Below are positions 1 to 35,403 of a DNA stretch of 64,000 bases, one piece after another; within the stretch, counting starts at the first letter, position 1; each line of letters starts with the position of its first letter. Made by a program: the position numbers and the translations under genes. The notes under the pieces are model-generated. The model saw only the letters and a list, made by a program, of their open reading frames with translations, had not been told where the DNA came from and searched no databases. Source of the stretch: Diphasiastrum complanatum (lineage: Eukaryota; Streptophyta; Lycopodiopsida; Lycopodiales; Lycopodiaceae). The stretch is from the NCBI GenBank assembly GCA_029204225.1, contig CM055108.1, forward strand, positions 25,057,803 to 25,121,802. Direction: 5' to 3'.

Positions 1-42
1 ACATAAACAAGTAGTTAGAAACTTAGAACTTAGACATTAATA

Positions 43-46
<4 letters not shown>
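1..46 (+). mobile_element. 3' terminus of a LINE copy (LINE G)
   Basis: The last bases before the microsatellite read GACATTAATAAAGC. The reverse complement of the 3' end of LINE A at 15,166-15,180 has the same box. Only the final 46 bases of this copy are in the window, so its body cannot be judged, and the stem-loop seen in the other copies is not evident here. Assignment rests on the shared terminal box and the adjoining (TC)n. Confidence 0.6.

Positions 47-88
<42 letters not shown>
47..88 (+). repeat. (TC)21 tract forming the tail of LINE G
   Basis: This is an uninterrupted TC dinucleotide tract directly after AATAAAGC. It sits where a poly(A) tail would normally be. The 5' leader of another LINE starts directly after it. 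Confidence 0.95.
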
Positions 89-91
<3 letters not shown>

Positions 92-251
92 ATTGATCCT
101 CCATCGCTGCATCTGTACCTGCCTTTATCGCTGAAATATATTACTGACCTCCATCGCTGCATCAACGCAGGCGCCTCCATCGCTGAGATCTCCATAACGA
201 CCAGATTCAAGCCTGATTCAAGTTTTCACGCAAAATCACTGGGTTTGTTGC
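89..251 (+). mobile_element. 5' leader of LINE F with a repeated 12-mer
   Basis: This untranslated stretch lies between the (TC)n tract and the ORF1 start at 264. The 12-mer CCTCCATCGCTG starts at 98, 148 and 174, and a weaker relative lies near 122. Such reiterations are common in LINE 5' leaders. The assignment is inferred from its position ahead of an ORF1-like reading frame. Confidence 0.5.
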
Positions 252-1420
252 TTGCAAAGAATCATGGCTAAAAGTGAAAAGGGTGGTGTAGCTCCCCAGC
301 CAGTCTCTTTGTCTTCCATTGATTCAACCTTGACATCTCCTACATCTCCAGCTATTTCCAGTATTGCTTCATCTTCCTCACAACCTGCTCCACCTTCTCC
401 TTCTCCTTCACTCTCTATGCCTATGGCAGTTCCTATCTCCCCATCAAACCCCATTTTGGGTGGTGAATTTACTGTAGCTCTTCCTTTGACCCCACATAAT
501 CCAGAAGCATCTCTGCCTCCAGCCTTTATGATCTCTGTCATTCATGCAGAACATTCATATGAATATTTAATAACCCATCGAGAAAGACTTGTTTCTCTTG
601 AGTCTATGATCCATGTTGTTCAATCGCACTTTTAGAAGCTGGATCCGTCTATTGATGATCTCAGGAAAGAAGTTGCGGTTATCTAAAGCGAATCTTCTTC
701 AGCTACTTCAGCTAAGATCTAGCAGCTTGAAAATCAGATGGAGCAACATCATACTGCTGTCCAAACTTGGGCAGATGTACTTAAAGGTTCGAAAACTACT
801 ATTCTTCCACCTCGACCTTCATTTATCTCAGCTACATTCACCAAGAGCCGTTTGCGAGAGCATAAAGCTCTTAATGTTCGGGTTAGAGGTATTACGAATT
901 CCCAGGATGCTGCTGGTGAGGCTAAGAAGTTTTTGGAAGAGACTCTTCATCCCCACAATAAAGGTATGGAAACCGGGCAGCCTAAGAAGGATCATTCGCT
1001 CAAAAATCATCGAGATGTTCTGAACTAGCATGGGGAAGTGATCAATAATTAGCAAGCGTCAATCACTAGTCTTCAAGGGACGATAAATCAGCACCGTGAA
1101 GTTATCAATTCCTATTGTGAGGTCATCCAATCTCATACTGCAACTATTGCACTACTACAGTCACATATCCAGCAATTGGAAGCAAAATTTAATACCATTT
1201 ATCAACAGTTTGGGGAGGTCAAATCACAAACAGTCAGCCAACTGGGGTGCAGCACGGAGCAGCATCATATAGAGCTCTCATCTTGGGCAGACGTCCTGAA
1301 ATGTTCTAGTAAAGTTAAAGCTCCATCTTCTTTCGTTTCATCCCCACTTAGTGAGTCACGATTGCAAGCACGCAAAGCTCTCAATGTGCGTGAGAGGCAT
1401 TCCACTGCTTGGTGAAAAAG
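252..1420 (+). pseudogene. LINE F ORF1 (RNA-binding chaperone), broken and internally duplicated
   Basis: A Ser/Pro-rich N-terminus (start 252 or 264) runs to a stop near 635. The frame then shifts into coiled-coil-like sequence followed by WADVLKG at about 768-788 and the block HKALNVRVRGI near 860-890. A second diverged copy of this arrangement follows: QHHIELSSWADVLK near 1,260-1,303 and ARKALNVRE near 1,369-1,395. LINE A on the other strand has the related AYKAHNIRVHGI, which ties this to the same ORF1 family. ORF1 proteins of L1-type elements bind their RNA in cytoplasmic particles; that role is known for the family and not shown here. Stops at several places and the missing ORF2 make it inactive. 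The N-terminal half alone would not have been identifiable. Confidence 0.6.
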
Positions 1421-2893
1421 TTTGGAGTTTTGGAAATTAGTGGAAACTAGTAGATAAAAAATTGAACTTTGCATGAGATTGAGGCATAAAGTTTAGTGGA
1501 AGCACCCTAATGTAAGAAGCATGATAATTGAAACAGATTCTGAAAAGTATGTATCAAAAAGTTGAAGAGTGCAAAACTTGACAAACTGGAAGTCTTGGTC
1601 TCTCAACTTGTAGTTGTAGGAAGCACGATGATATAAAGATTGACACAATTTAGTATGAACGTGATGAAGTGTTGGAAACTGGAAAGTCTAGAATTTCTAA
1701 TGCTCTACTGTCTTGGAACAAATCTTGACATGATTCTAAGCGATTTGATGAGAGGAATCAATGATCTAATTATACTGAAAATTTGACTAGTGTAGAGGAA
1801 ATTGTAGCAAAAATTTGAGAATGACAGTTTTCCCTCTGAAGAAAGAGTTTTGAAAAATAATGCAGCACCCTACTAGATGCTGAATAGCTTAAATAAATGT
1901 GCGATATTTTATAAAGGACCTAAGGCCCCACAGTATATCTGTCAATAACAATGTTGACCCTTGGTCCTGTTCATGTCTCTTTGTGTGATAATGTGCAGGC
2001 AACTTGACATTTGGCAATGTTCAATCACTTGTCATGGACTGACTTGTCAACATGGCACTGACCTTTTGGTAGGGCATAGAGATGGAAGATTTCATTTTCC
2101 TTAAAGAGATCCAAGATACTCTAATAGATGTCTCCATTCATTTTGGTAGTGATGATTATAGTGAGTGTGACCTACTTTGAGGGGGAAGTCTATGGCAGCT
2201 TGAAAACCATTACGTTTTTTTTTGCAATGTTAGTTGGAAATTGATGATCATTTGTAAGTTGATATTTTTGTTTTATCATTTGATGTATGATCTTGTATGG
2301 AAACTGCACATGAGCTTGAGTATAGCAGACTAGACTTCTCCTTGAGCTAGCCAAATTTGGTGGCTGATACTGTGTTCTCTTTGAACATCGTGCACACAAT
2401 GGAAAGCTACCATAAACGTACTTGATAGTGTTATGCACAGATCTTGGTACCTTTAAGCCATCAATAGATCTCTTTTTCTGCCCAATTCCTCCCTCCCCCT
2501 TCATTTTTCTTCTACTTTTACAATGTATCATTGATGTTTTTCTTAAGTACATGTTAGATTTTTTGTAATCTTGAAGTTAATGAAGAGTCCTAGTTGATGA
2601 CTAAAGAGACTTTTGCTCTCGTATTGCTATTTTAGAGCTGAAATTATCAAGAATTTAAGATTTCAAATTGGACATATACTTTTGTCTCTGCAAGTTTACT
2701 GATCACCGCAAAAAGCAATCTCATTTTGAATTTGTCATATATTTTATAGCTGCTTAGATTTTTTTCTCTTACATGTGGGGCTGTGCTGCTGTGTCAATGT
2801 AGTTTCTCAAAGGGCTTTTGTTTTTTCATATAACGAAAAGCTATCTTGATTGTCAGTTGTATTCCTGAAATGGAAAGTGAAACATGAATGCAG
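1421..2893. other. Intron or upstream sequence without recognisable features
   Basis: The stretch is AT-rich with frequent stops in all frames. A purine run near 2,178-2,190 looks like a polypurine tract, but no LTR start or coding remnant could be tied to it. It is presumably intron of the WD40 gene whose first visible exon starts at 2,894. Confidence 0.4.
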
Positions 2894-27262
<24,369 letters not shown>

Positions 27263-30079
27263 ACTAGGTTTATTTTCATCCAAGTTCTTGCCAATCATAC
27301 GGCACTATTGTTTCACTCAAACATTCTACCTACCACACATAAGTGTATCTGTACAATTCGCATTTAATGTGATACATGTGAATTCAATGCAATTGCAATC
27401 AAGGTCTTAACTTGTGTGTGCTCTTACAAGAGGATGCGGCGTGAATGTTTACATGTTTTCCATTCAACTATTCCGTTAATTTGAATCTATTATTGTAGCA
27501 ATTTATTGAGCAGGAGATTGGTGGATTCATCTGTAAGGCTTTTATTTTCAAGTTTTCTAACTTGTATTTAGAAACACGCTGAGTGAGGCCTTAAGTTCAA
27601 TGAACAGTATGGCTTAAATATGCACATAGTAGGCTGCAACAAGAGATGACTAGTGTAAGGAGCAACTTGTTTTCTCATCAATTTCTCTTTATGTCCCATT
27701 CTTTGCTTGAGCAAGTTCTTCAGGCTCGCAAAGTAGATGGACTCTGTTCAATGATGGACTAAAAAGTATTCGTGGATGTCCAAATATTGCATATGAGCAC
27801 TCAGAATAAACCGACTATGCACTACGCGATACACCATGTTATGATGTCCTAGTAAAAACTTTCCCTATTATTTTGTGTTTTATTACAAGTCTGTGTGAAA
27901 TTTAATGGCTTTGCATGCCAAGAACTGTTAATATGTTTGGGGTACCAGCAAGTCACCTGAATGTGAAACCTCACTTGCAGATGTATGTGTGGAGCATTTG
28001 TGAGTAGGATACTGCTAGATTAACTACTTTTGTGGATGTTTGATGCACGTTTGGACTGCCAAAACGTGTGTTGGACAACCTTTTCTGCACATTCCCGCAT
28101 TTTTCAGTGCCATAGTTTCCGTCAATCACCAATAAGCCATCATTGATCTCTGTTTTCTGTAATGCCACCCTCTTTACTCTCTTCCTTTAATTTACCTCTC
28201 ATTGCCCTCTATTGAATGGCCAATGTTGGATGATGTGATACATGTCAAGAGCCAAAAATTCTTGGACTGGCTTGGCAAAAACATGATGCTAAAACTGGTG
28301 AAGTTCCAGCAGTATTGGACCTCAAGTTAACCGTGGTGGATCAATTGGCTGTCTAATTTGGTTGTGACACATATAGGCAGATGTGTATGATGTGTTGTTG
28401 GGGCTACCTACAATCTGGAAGTACACACTTGCATGCGCATATGCACACATACACATGCTCACACACATCCGCATACACACGTACACACATCCACATGCAT
28501 GCCTTGGCACATGAATTGCTACTAATGCAAGGAGCCGAGGAGTATCTGACTAGAGTTTAATAATTAAAGAATGTGACAGCCATGAAAGTGCACAAGCAAT
28601 GTGTTACTCAAGTGGCGGGGACGGCTTTAAACATTAGAGTCATTATTATTTGCTTTCAATCACAATCATTATTTGTCTTTGAATTTCGACATGATTGTTC
28701 CACTACATGATCTTCAACATCCAAACCTATAAGAAAGTTGATCAATTGCTATTTTTGTCAAATACAACATATTAGTACAATAAGCTGGAATGAAAGACAA
28801 AAAAAAATGTTCCATTTTAATTTTTTTGTCAGCTTGATTTTCCTTGATTTTGATACCTCATGAAGTGGCCAATCTTTTGAGGCATTAAAATTTTCACAAT
28901 AACTTATGCTTACATAAACTGTTCTTCTTTGAAAAGTCCCAATTTTTTATGCTAGATTGTAGGAAATGGCCTTACTTTAGTGTCCTTTTTTTATATGAAT
29001 TTAGATACCATGAAATTACCTGTTTAATAAGACTTCAAAAATGCAATTCATGAGGCTACTCTTTATCTTGAATGTTTCCATAAAGATAATGAATGGCATC
29101 AATTTCAAGCTAAAAATCATCTTACTTAGAAGTATGCTATCATTATTTGAACTCTCAAACGTCCAACACATAAATTTGGGTTAACAAGAATAATTATAAA
29201 AAAATCAAAATTTCAATGTTAGATTTTTCAATGCATTATGGCAAAGATTTAGAAAAAACCAAGGATTCACAAAACTAGCACTAGCAATGATGCAAGAGAA
29301 AATTGCTATCTAATTCAAGGTAAAAAATATAGTAGATGTAGAGCAAAATGTCATTGTGACAATTCGTTTTGTTTTTGTAATAGGATTTTTTGCTAAAAAA
29401 TGACTTGAAACTGTCACTAATTAACAAATATATGCATGCAGATAAGGAGTTTGTAAAAAACCCTTTCAAGCGAAGCATTTCCAATCAAAGCCATCTAAGT
29501 AAACTAAAAAATGCCTCTAGCAAGAGTAAAAAACAAGAAGCGATTGAATTCTTGTACGTGAGCTACTATGGCAAACCATACAAGGAGGCCATTAATAATC
29601 AAAAAATTGATTAACGTAGCTAAATTTGAAACTCGCATGTTTGATATACCCCAAAACAAAACTACTCATGGATTCTCCTTAAAAGACGGGGCAAATGCTT
29701 GGATGGAGTTTCAAACATTTTATATCACCAACAAAACTCTACACAATGCCCAAAGGATGGAGTAGTCACTTTTATAAGGAGTGTTATCACCAAGAAGAAA
29801 TTTTTTCAAAGATGGTTCTTACGCCTCGACTAACCCTAGTTGACCAAGCCTTGACCATAGGTGTCGAGGATACCTCAATTAATGGTTAACAATCTCATGC
29901 ATCCTATTAATAGTTGATGATATTAGCTGTGATGACTATCTATCATCCTAGAGGGAGGCCTTTGAGTACATCTAGCCTACGGGTGTCCTAGTACTACATG
30001 CATTCATGAATCATTGATTTATGTCATAAGGATGGCAAGTCTTGGATCTACTCATACTAGAGTTGCATCCTTGTATTGA
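27263..30079. other. Intergenic sequence with unidentified scraps
   Basis: A CA-rich patch lies at about 28,430-28,500. Around 29,390-29,760 there are short Lys-rich open stretches (for example MLKNDLKLSLINKYMHADKE) that I cannot assign to a family. Otherwise nothing is seen. Confidence 0.4.
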
Positions 30080-30084
30080 TGGAC
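30080..30084 (+). repeat. Target-site duplication TGGAC, left
   Basis: TGGAC directly precedes the 5' LTR of Copia 2 and recurs directly after the 3' LTR at 36,426-36,430. Five bases is the usual Copia length. Confidence 0.75.
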
Positions 30085-31164
30085 TGAAGAAACGAAATGT
30101 TTCTAACTACAAGCTAGCTTTCAACCCTCAGCCTGACGAAGATGTTCGCGAACACAAAAGTCAGGAGACACGAAACACGAAAAGTTTCGCGAACGCGAAA
30201 GTCAAAGGAAACGAAGACGAACGGTTCGCAAACACGAAAGTCAAAGCAGACAAAGACGAACGGGTCGCGAACACGAAAGATTCACGAATGAGAATCTTTT
30301 GCGGTTTGGCACGAGAATCTTTTGTGGTCCAGTACGAGAGAAGGAAAACGACCAAAACGAAACCAACGATGGAAAAGAAACCTTCTCCTGCCCTCCACGC
30401 TCCAAAGAGTACCAGCGAGATCATGCAAGTACTCAGAAGTATAGATATATGATCTGATGGCATGACGTCAGCAGATACATTTTAGGTCGTGGCTAATCTG
30501 CCACTCTTGTAATTCCCTGATTAGTTGTAGATGCTTAATTACTCTAATCTCAGATCTACATAGAGCGACTATACTTACTGGATGATACTTGACATGTAGA
30601 TAAACAAAATACACATATAGTGTAATGTAGTAGTCTGATGCAAGTAAGCAATCAAGACGAAAAAATACAGAAAACAAGTCCGCTTGCGGAAGAGACGAGT
30701 TTTGTGATCAGGATCCATAGAGATCCACTGTCCGCTAGTAAAGCGAGACGATTGCTCGTGAGAGAACTGTGTTTCTCCCACCCCAACGCACTGACTGGAT
30801 TTGCATGCAGTGCTTGAAGAAATCAGAGAAAGATCAATATAGATAATTTTCTTGTTGTGTCTGATCTCGAATGGAAATGCGTCTATTGTTTATTCGTGTG
30901 TCTAAGTTTCCTTGTTCATTTGAATTTTGCACCTTGGTTGAAACTATGTTGAATGCTGCATTAATTTTATAAACGTAGATCAGCAATGCCTGACTACACT
31001 CTGGAGGACTGTAGGAGTGATTCAGCTGGCAGTGTCCAACGATGGCATCTGAACTCTATCAGAGGGCAAGAGAGTCGTGGTTCCTTCGCGAAAGCTTCGC
31101 GACTACAATCCTGATTCATTCACACTCTTCAGTGGTATCAGAGCATATCACACGATTCTCATTA
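30085..31164 (+). repeat. 5' LTR of Copia 2
   Basis: It starts TGAAGAAACG and ends at TTCTCATTA, 1,080 bp. It matches 35,404-36,425 along its length with scattered differences. It carries two 39-bp units (30,186-30,224 and 30,225-30,263) rich in TTCGCGAAC and ACGAAAG; the 3' LTR has one. It also has a segment near 30,930-30,970 missing from the 3' LTR. A primer-binding-like TGGTATCAGAGC occurs inside it at 31,133, and the true site follows at 31,166. Confidence 0.85.
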
Positions 31165-31165
31165 G

Positions 31166-31177
31166 TGGTATCAGAGC
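31166..31177 (+). other. Primer-binding site of Copia 2
   Basis: TGGTATCAGAGC is complementary to the 3' end of plant initiator Met-tRNA, the common Copia primer. It follows the 5' LTR after one spacer base. Confidence 0.85.
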
Positions 31178-31281
31178 AAGATTATCCTGTCATATTCTGA
31201 CATAGCCAAGAAGCTAGCAGATCCAGAAGGCCAAGCATTCAAACAAACAACCATTAACAAGGGAACAGACTCCAAGAAGCA

Positions 31282-32160
31282 ATGGCTTCAATCAGCAGCA
31301 TGCAGAGCAAGATCTGCACAATACTTGATTCTTCAGGATCTAACTTTCTAGTTTGGAAAGTTAAGACATTATTAATACTCAAGGGCGAAGGACTATTCCC
31401 CTAGGTGGATGGCACAGAAGAAATGCCTACGACAACAGGCAAGGAGCTATGCGAATGGAGGGAGAAAAACGACAAGGCAGTAGCCTTGCTATCATCTTCC
31501 ATCGAAGATAGTCTCACACTTGACCTGACTACACTCTCCAAAGCTAAGGAGATGTGGGATGCATTGCTCACCAGATTTCAGACGAAATCAAGAAGTCAAA
31601 TCATGATGCTGGAAGATCAGCTAACGAATTTGCAGTGGGATGGAAAAGACCTCACTTTTTTCGTAAGAAAGATGAAGGATCTATTTCTGTCACTACATAA
31701 CTCTGGAGCAGAGAACGATGTGTCAGCTGAGAAGCAGCTCACGTACCTATTGAGAGCCTTACCTAGATCATTCTAGACGACAAGGACCCTGCTCGCGAAA
31801 GATCCTACCATGAACCTCGAAAAGGCGATTGTCAAGATTCGAGAGGAAGTCGAGGCCATAGAACACCTTGATCACAAGGATGGTTCTAACCAGGCCCTCT
31901 GCGGCAACAAAGAAAAATCCAAGAAGCAATTTAAGCCTAAGAGAGAGTCCAATAAGAGGCAGGATCGTGATCAACAAGCAGAGGGGACCAACAAGAGCAA
32001 TTGGAAGAGCAAAGGGAGGTCGAAACAACAAGGTGCAGACAAGAAGAATTGCATGAAATGTAGAAGAGACGAGCATACAGTAGATACCTGCTGGCTCAAT
32101 CCCAAGATTGAGTGTATCCATTGCCATAAGAAGGGTCATGCAGCCATGGATTGTCGCTAG
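31282..32160 (+). pseudogene. Copia 2 gag
   Basis: It starts MASISSMQSKICTILDSSGS and contains NFLVWKVKTLLILKGEGLFP, then a stop at 31,402. VALLSSSIEDSLTLDLTTLS, KAKEMWDALLTRFQTKSRSQ and FVRKMKDLFLSLHNSG follow (UBN2). Another stop is at 31,774. After a Lys-rich region come two knuckles, CMKCRRDEHTVDTC and CIHCHKKGHAAMDC (CX2CX4HX4C), which bind element RNA in intact relatives. It ends at a stop at 32,158. The frame is conserved across stops. Confidence 0.85.
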
Positions 32161-32215
32161 AACCCGAGAAACAAATCAGCATAGAGCAGACAGGTGAACA
32201 ACAATAGTTCATCCT

Positions 32216-33520
32216 ATGTCGAGGAGCCCGAGCTCGAAAATGGGTGAAGAAAGAACGAATAGAAATTGTTCGACCGCCTATATCTGTGAAGACGTGTGTG
32301 CAGCATCAACATCTGACACACATGAGGTGATCCTAGATTTAGGAGCCACCTCACACTTCGTGACATCAAGACGAATCATGTCTGATTTCAGAAGTGCAGG
32401 TCCTTCAAGATTCATAGTTCTTGGAGATAGATCTAGACATCAAGTGAACGATATTGGTTCACTATGGCTCAACACCAATGGCAAAGACAGACGACTCGAA
32501 GACGTTCTGTTCGTGCCTACTCTGCAACAAGACTTGCTCTCGGTAGCAAGAATAGTAGATGCAGGGATGTGTGTGACGTTTTCTGACAAAGCATGCAATG
32601 TGATTGATGCCAGTACCAGTACTTTGATCGCTCAAGACAGAAGGAAAGGAAACCTATATCATCTGAAGGTACGCCTATCTGCAGATCAGGTGCATCAGAC
32701 TCATGATGACCAGCCATATAGTCTGTGGCACAAGAGACTCTGCCACATGAACTCAATGGCACTTTACCAAGCAAGCCATCATGGAGCGATACCAGGGGTC
32801 AGCATCTCGAATGCAACCAGTTTGACCACTTATGATGCATGTTTGAAGGGCAAGATGTCGCACACTCCATTCATCAAAGACTCCTACAGAACGACTAAGA
32901 TTTTGGAGCTAGTGCATTCTAACATCTGCGGTCCATTCAATGGGATCTCAGTAGGAGTCTCAAAGTATTATATAACCTTCATTGATGATTATAGCAAATT
33001 TGCCATAGTGTATTTTATTCAGAATAAATCTGAAGCACTTGACAAATTCACAGAATATGTGAATTGGACTGAAAGATGTACAGACAGCAAAGTGAAATAG
33101 ATCAGAATAGATCGAGGTGGCGAATACATCTCGAATCGCTTCACTGACTTCTACAATGATCGTGGCATCATTCACAGAAGAACTGCAGCCTACACACCGT
33201 AGCACAATGGTGTTGCTGAACGAAAGAACAGGACCCTGATGGAAGTAGCCAGATGCATGATGGCCTATTCGAAGGCTCCAAGGGCACTATGGGCTGAAGC
33301 AGTAGCTACAGCCGCATACATCATCTGTGCAGCTTATGCACATATTCCCGACAAGCTTCGAAAGAAGCTTGATGAGAAAGCCGAGCAGGGATTTCTGGTA
33401 GGTTATGACAACAACTCGTCATAATACAGAGTCTACATGCCAGACATAAACATTGTGAAAATAGTGAGAGATGTTAGATTTGATGAGAGCAGGAAATGGC
33501 CAATGACGATCCTGTCAGCT
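32216..33520 (+). pseudogene. Copia 2 protease and integrase
   Basis: The protease site reads VILDLGATSHFVTSRRIM, so the Ser/Thr after the catalytic Asp is replaced by Leu (normal DSGA). The pre-integrase region has LWHKRLCHMNSMALYQ and TYDACLKGKMSHTPF. The integrase core has SNICGPFNG, YYITFIDDYSKFAIVYF, then a stop at 33,098, IRIDRGGEYISNRF, and HNGVAERKNRTLMEVARCMM after another stop at 33,200. The segment after VATAAYI is shortened, joining to CAAYAHIPDKLRKKL. Stops and the altered protease make it non-functional. Confidence 0.85.
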
Positions 33521-33783
33521 ATGAAGTTCTGGAGAGACGATATTATAACCTGTCGCCAATGATAGAGAGAGTAGAGGACGAACACGAAAACGAAGATTTT
33601 TGAGTCATCTCCCATTCGAGCGACGAATCTGACGAAGAAAGATTCGAGAGGCAACCTACTGCCGTAGTTCCTGTAAACCAAAATGGTTCTGGCCCAAGCA
33701 GAGCAGACAAGGGCAGAGGCATAGCTGTTCCAAGAGGATCTCTCAGAAGGTCAACAAGACCATGAAGAGCGCCAGCAAGATAT

Positions 33784-34740
33784 GTGTCAGGCAGCTCAGC
33801 TTCCACATCAGAAGAGTTCTGCGGATTTAGTGTCGAACCACAGACTTTCGAGGAAGCGATTGACAGTCCAAAGAAGGACAGATGGATCCAAACCATGAAC
33901 GAAGAGATGGAGTCCATGAGGAAGAATCAGGTATGGACGTTGGAGCCATTACCACATAAGCGCAAGACTGTCAAATGCAAATGGGTTTTCAAGCTCAAAT
34001 ACGGACCAGATGGAAACATCACGAAATACAAGGCAAGACTGGTAGCGAAAAGTCTCTCTCAAAGATATGGTATTGACTACTCTGAAACCTTCTCTCCTGT
34101 CATCAAACATTCATCCCTACGTCTGTTATTTGCATATGCAGCAGCTTATGACCTCAGGATCCACATTGTGGACGAGAAGACAACATTCCTGCATGGTGAA
34201 TTAGATGAAGAGGTCTACATGGATCAATCCCCAGGATACGTCTCGAATTCACTTCCTGACTATGCATGCAGAATGCACAGAAGTATCTACGGTTTGAAAC
34301 AATCAGTCCGACAATGGTACAAGAAGAAAGATCAAGCCCTTAAATCATTAGGATTCATGCCTCTGTTGGCTGATTCTAATGTATATGTCAGAGCTACAGA
34401 TGGGCAGATCATCATAGTGGCTGTATATGTGGACAACACTCTGATACTTTGCAGGAGTGAGCAGCTAATTGTTGAAGTAAAGGCAGACATCTCGAAACAT
34501 TTCGAGATCGTGGATCTGGGCGAAGCCAGGTGTTACCTAGGCTTACAAATTGAAAGGGACTATGAGGGAGGTAAGTTATACCTTCACCAGTCCAGATACA
34601 TCAAGAAGATCCTAGAGGACTTTGGGATGCTGAACAGCAAAGGAGCGAACACTCCAATGCTCGTAGAGATGGTGCTGACAAGCGACGACTGTCCAAGGAC
34701 TGAGGAAGAGAGAGAACAAATGCATCTCACAGGAAGCTGA
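33784..34740 (+). pseudogene. Copia 2 reverse transcriptase
   Basis: It contains EAIDSPKKDRWIQTMNEEME, VKCKWVFKLKYGPDGNITKY, KARLVAKSLSQRYGIDYSET, FSPVIKHSSLRLLFAYAAAY, TTFLHGELDEEVYMDQSPG and IYGLKQSVRQWYKKK. The catalytic box reads VAVYVDNTLILC: the second Asp of YVDD is Asn, so polymerase activity is not expected. SRYIKKILEDFGMLNSKGAN follows. A frame change at about 34,735 precedes RNase H. Confidence 0.85.
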
Positions 34741-35390
34741 TAGCACTGATGTACCTTGCAGACAACACACGTCCTGATATTGCTTATGCAGTGTTCATGA
34801 TGAGCCAATTCTGCACGAATCTAGGCTTGACACATTGGAAGATTGCGAAATGAATTTTGCAATATCTTCAATTAATGAGGGATTACGGGCTATGTTATTG
34901 TCGTGATGAAGTTTTCAGGATACTTTCCTACAACGATGCTAGTTGGGCATCTCTCAAGGACGACTGTAAAAGCATCTCAGGAGGATGCACCATTGCATCA
35001 GGAGCAGCAGTTCTCTAGGTAAACAAGAAACAGACCGTTGTAGCCCAGTCACCCTACGAAGCAGAATATGTTGTAGCAGCAAAGATGGCCAACGAAATAA
35101 TCTGGCTAAGACAGTTCCTGGACGAATTGGACGAAACAAAGAACGAGCCTCTGGTCTTGCAGATGGACAACACCTTTGCAATGCACTTGACGAAAGATCT
35201 CGTGTTCCATTCTAAAATGAAGCACATTGCGATCAAGTACCACTTGATCAAGGATCTAATTGAAAAGAAGATGTTGCAGACCACCTTCATCGGAACGAAA
35301 GACATGGTTGCTGACATCTTCACTAAATCCCTGGACAAAGGACTCTTTGAGAGACAAAGGAGCAGTCTCGGAATCGTTAAGCTATCATGC
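34741..35390 (+). pseudogene. Copia 2 RNase H
   Basis: Across several frames and stops one reads NTRPDIAYAVFMMSQF, YNDASWASLKDDCKSISGGC, KKQTVVAQSPYEAEYVVAAK, MANEIIWLRQFLDELDETKN, LQMDNTFAMHLTKDLVFHSK and MVADIFTKSLDKGLFERQRS. It ends close to the polypurine tract at 35,394-35,403. Confidence 0.8.
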
Positions 35391-35403
35391 TTTGGGAGGG
35401 AGT

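Noticed and set aside
252-635. Ser/Pro-rich frame as a host gene
   Set aside because: The sequence beyond it contains ORF1 blocks shared with LINE A, and a LINE-type leader precedes it.
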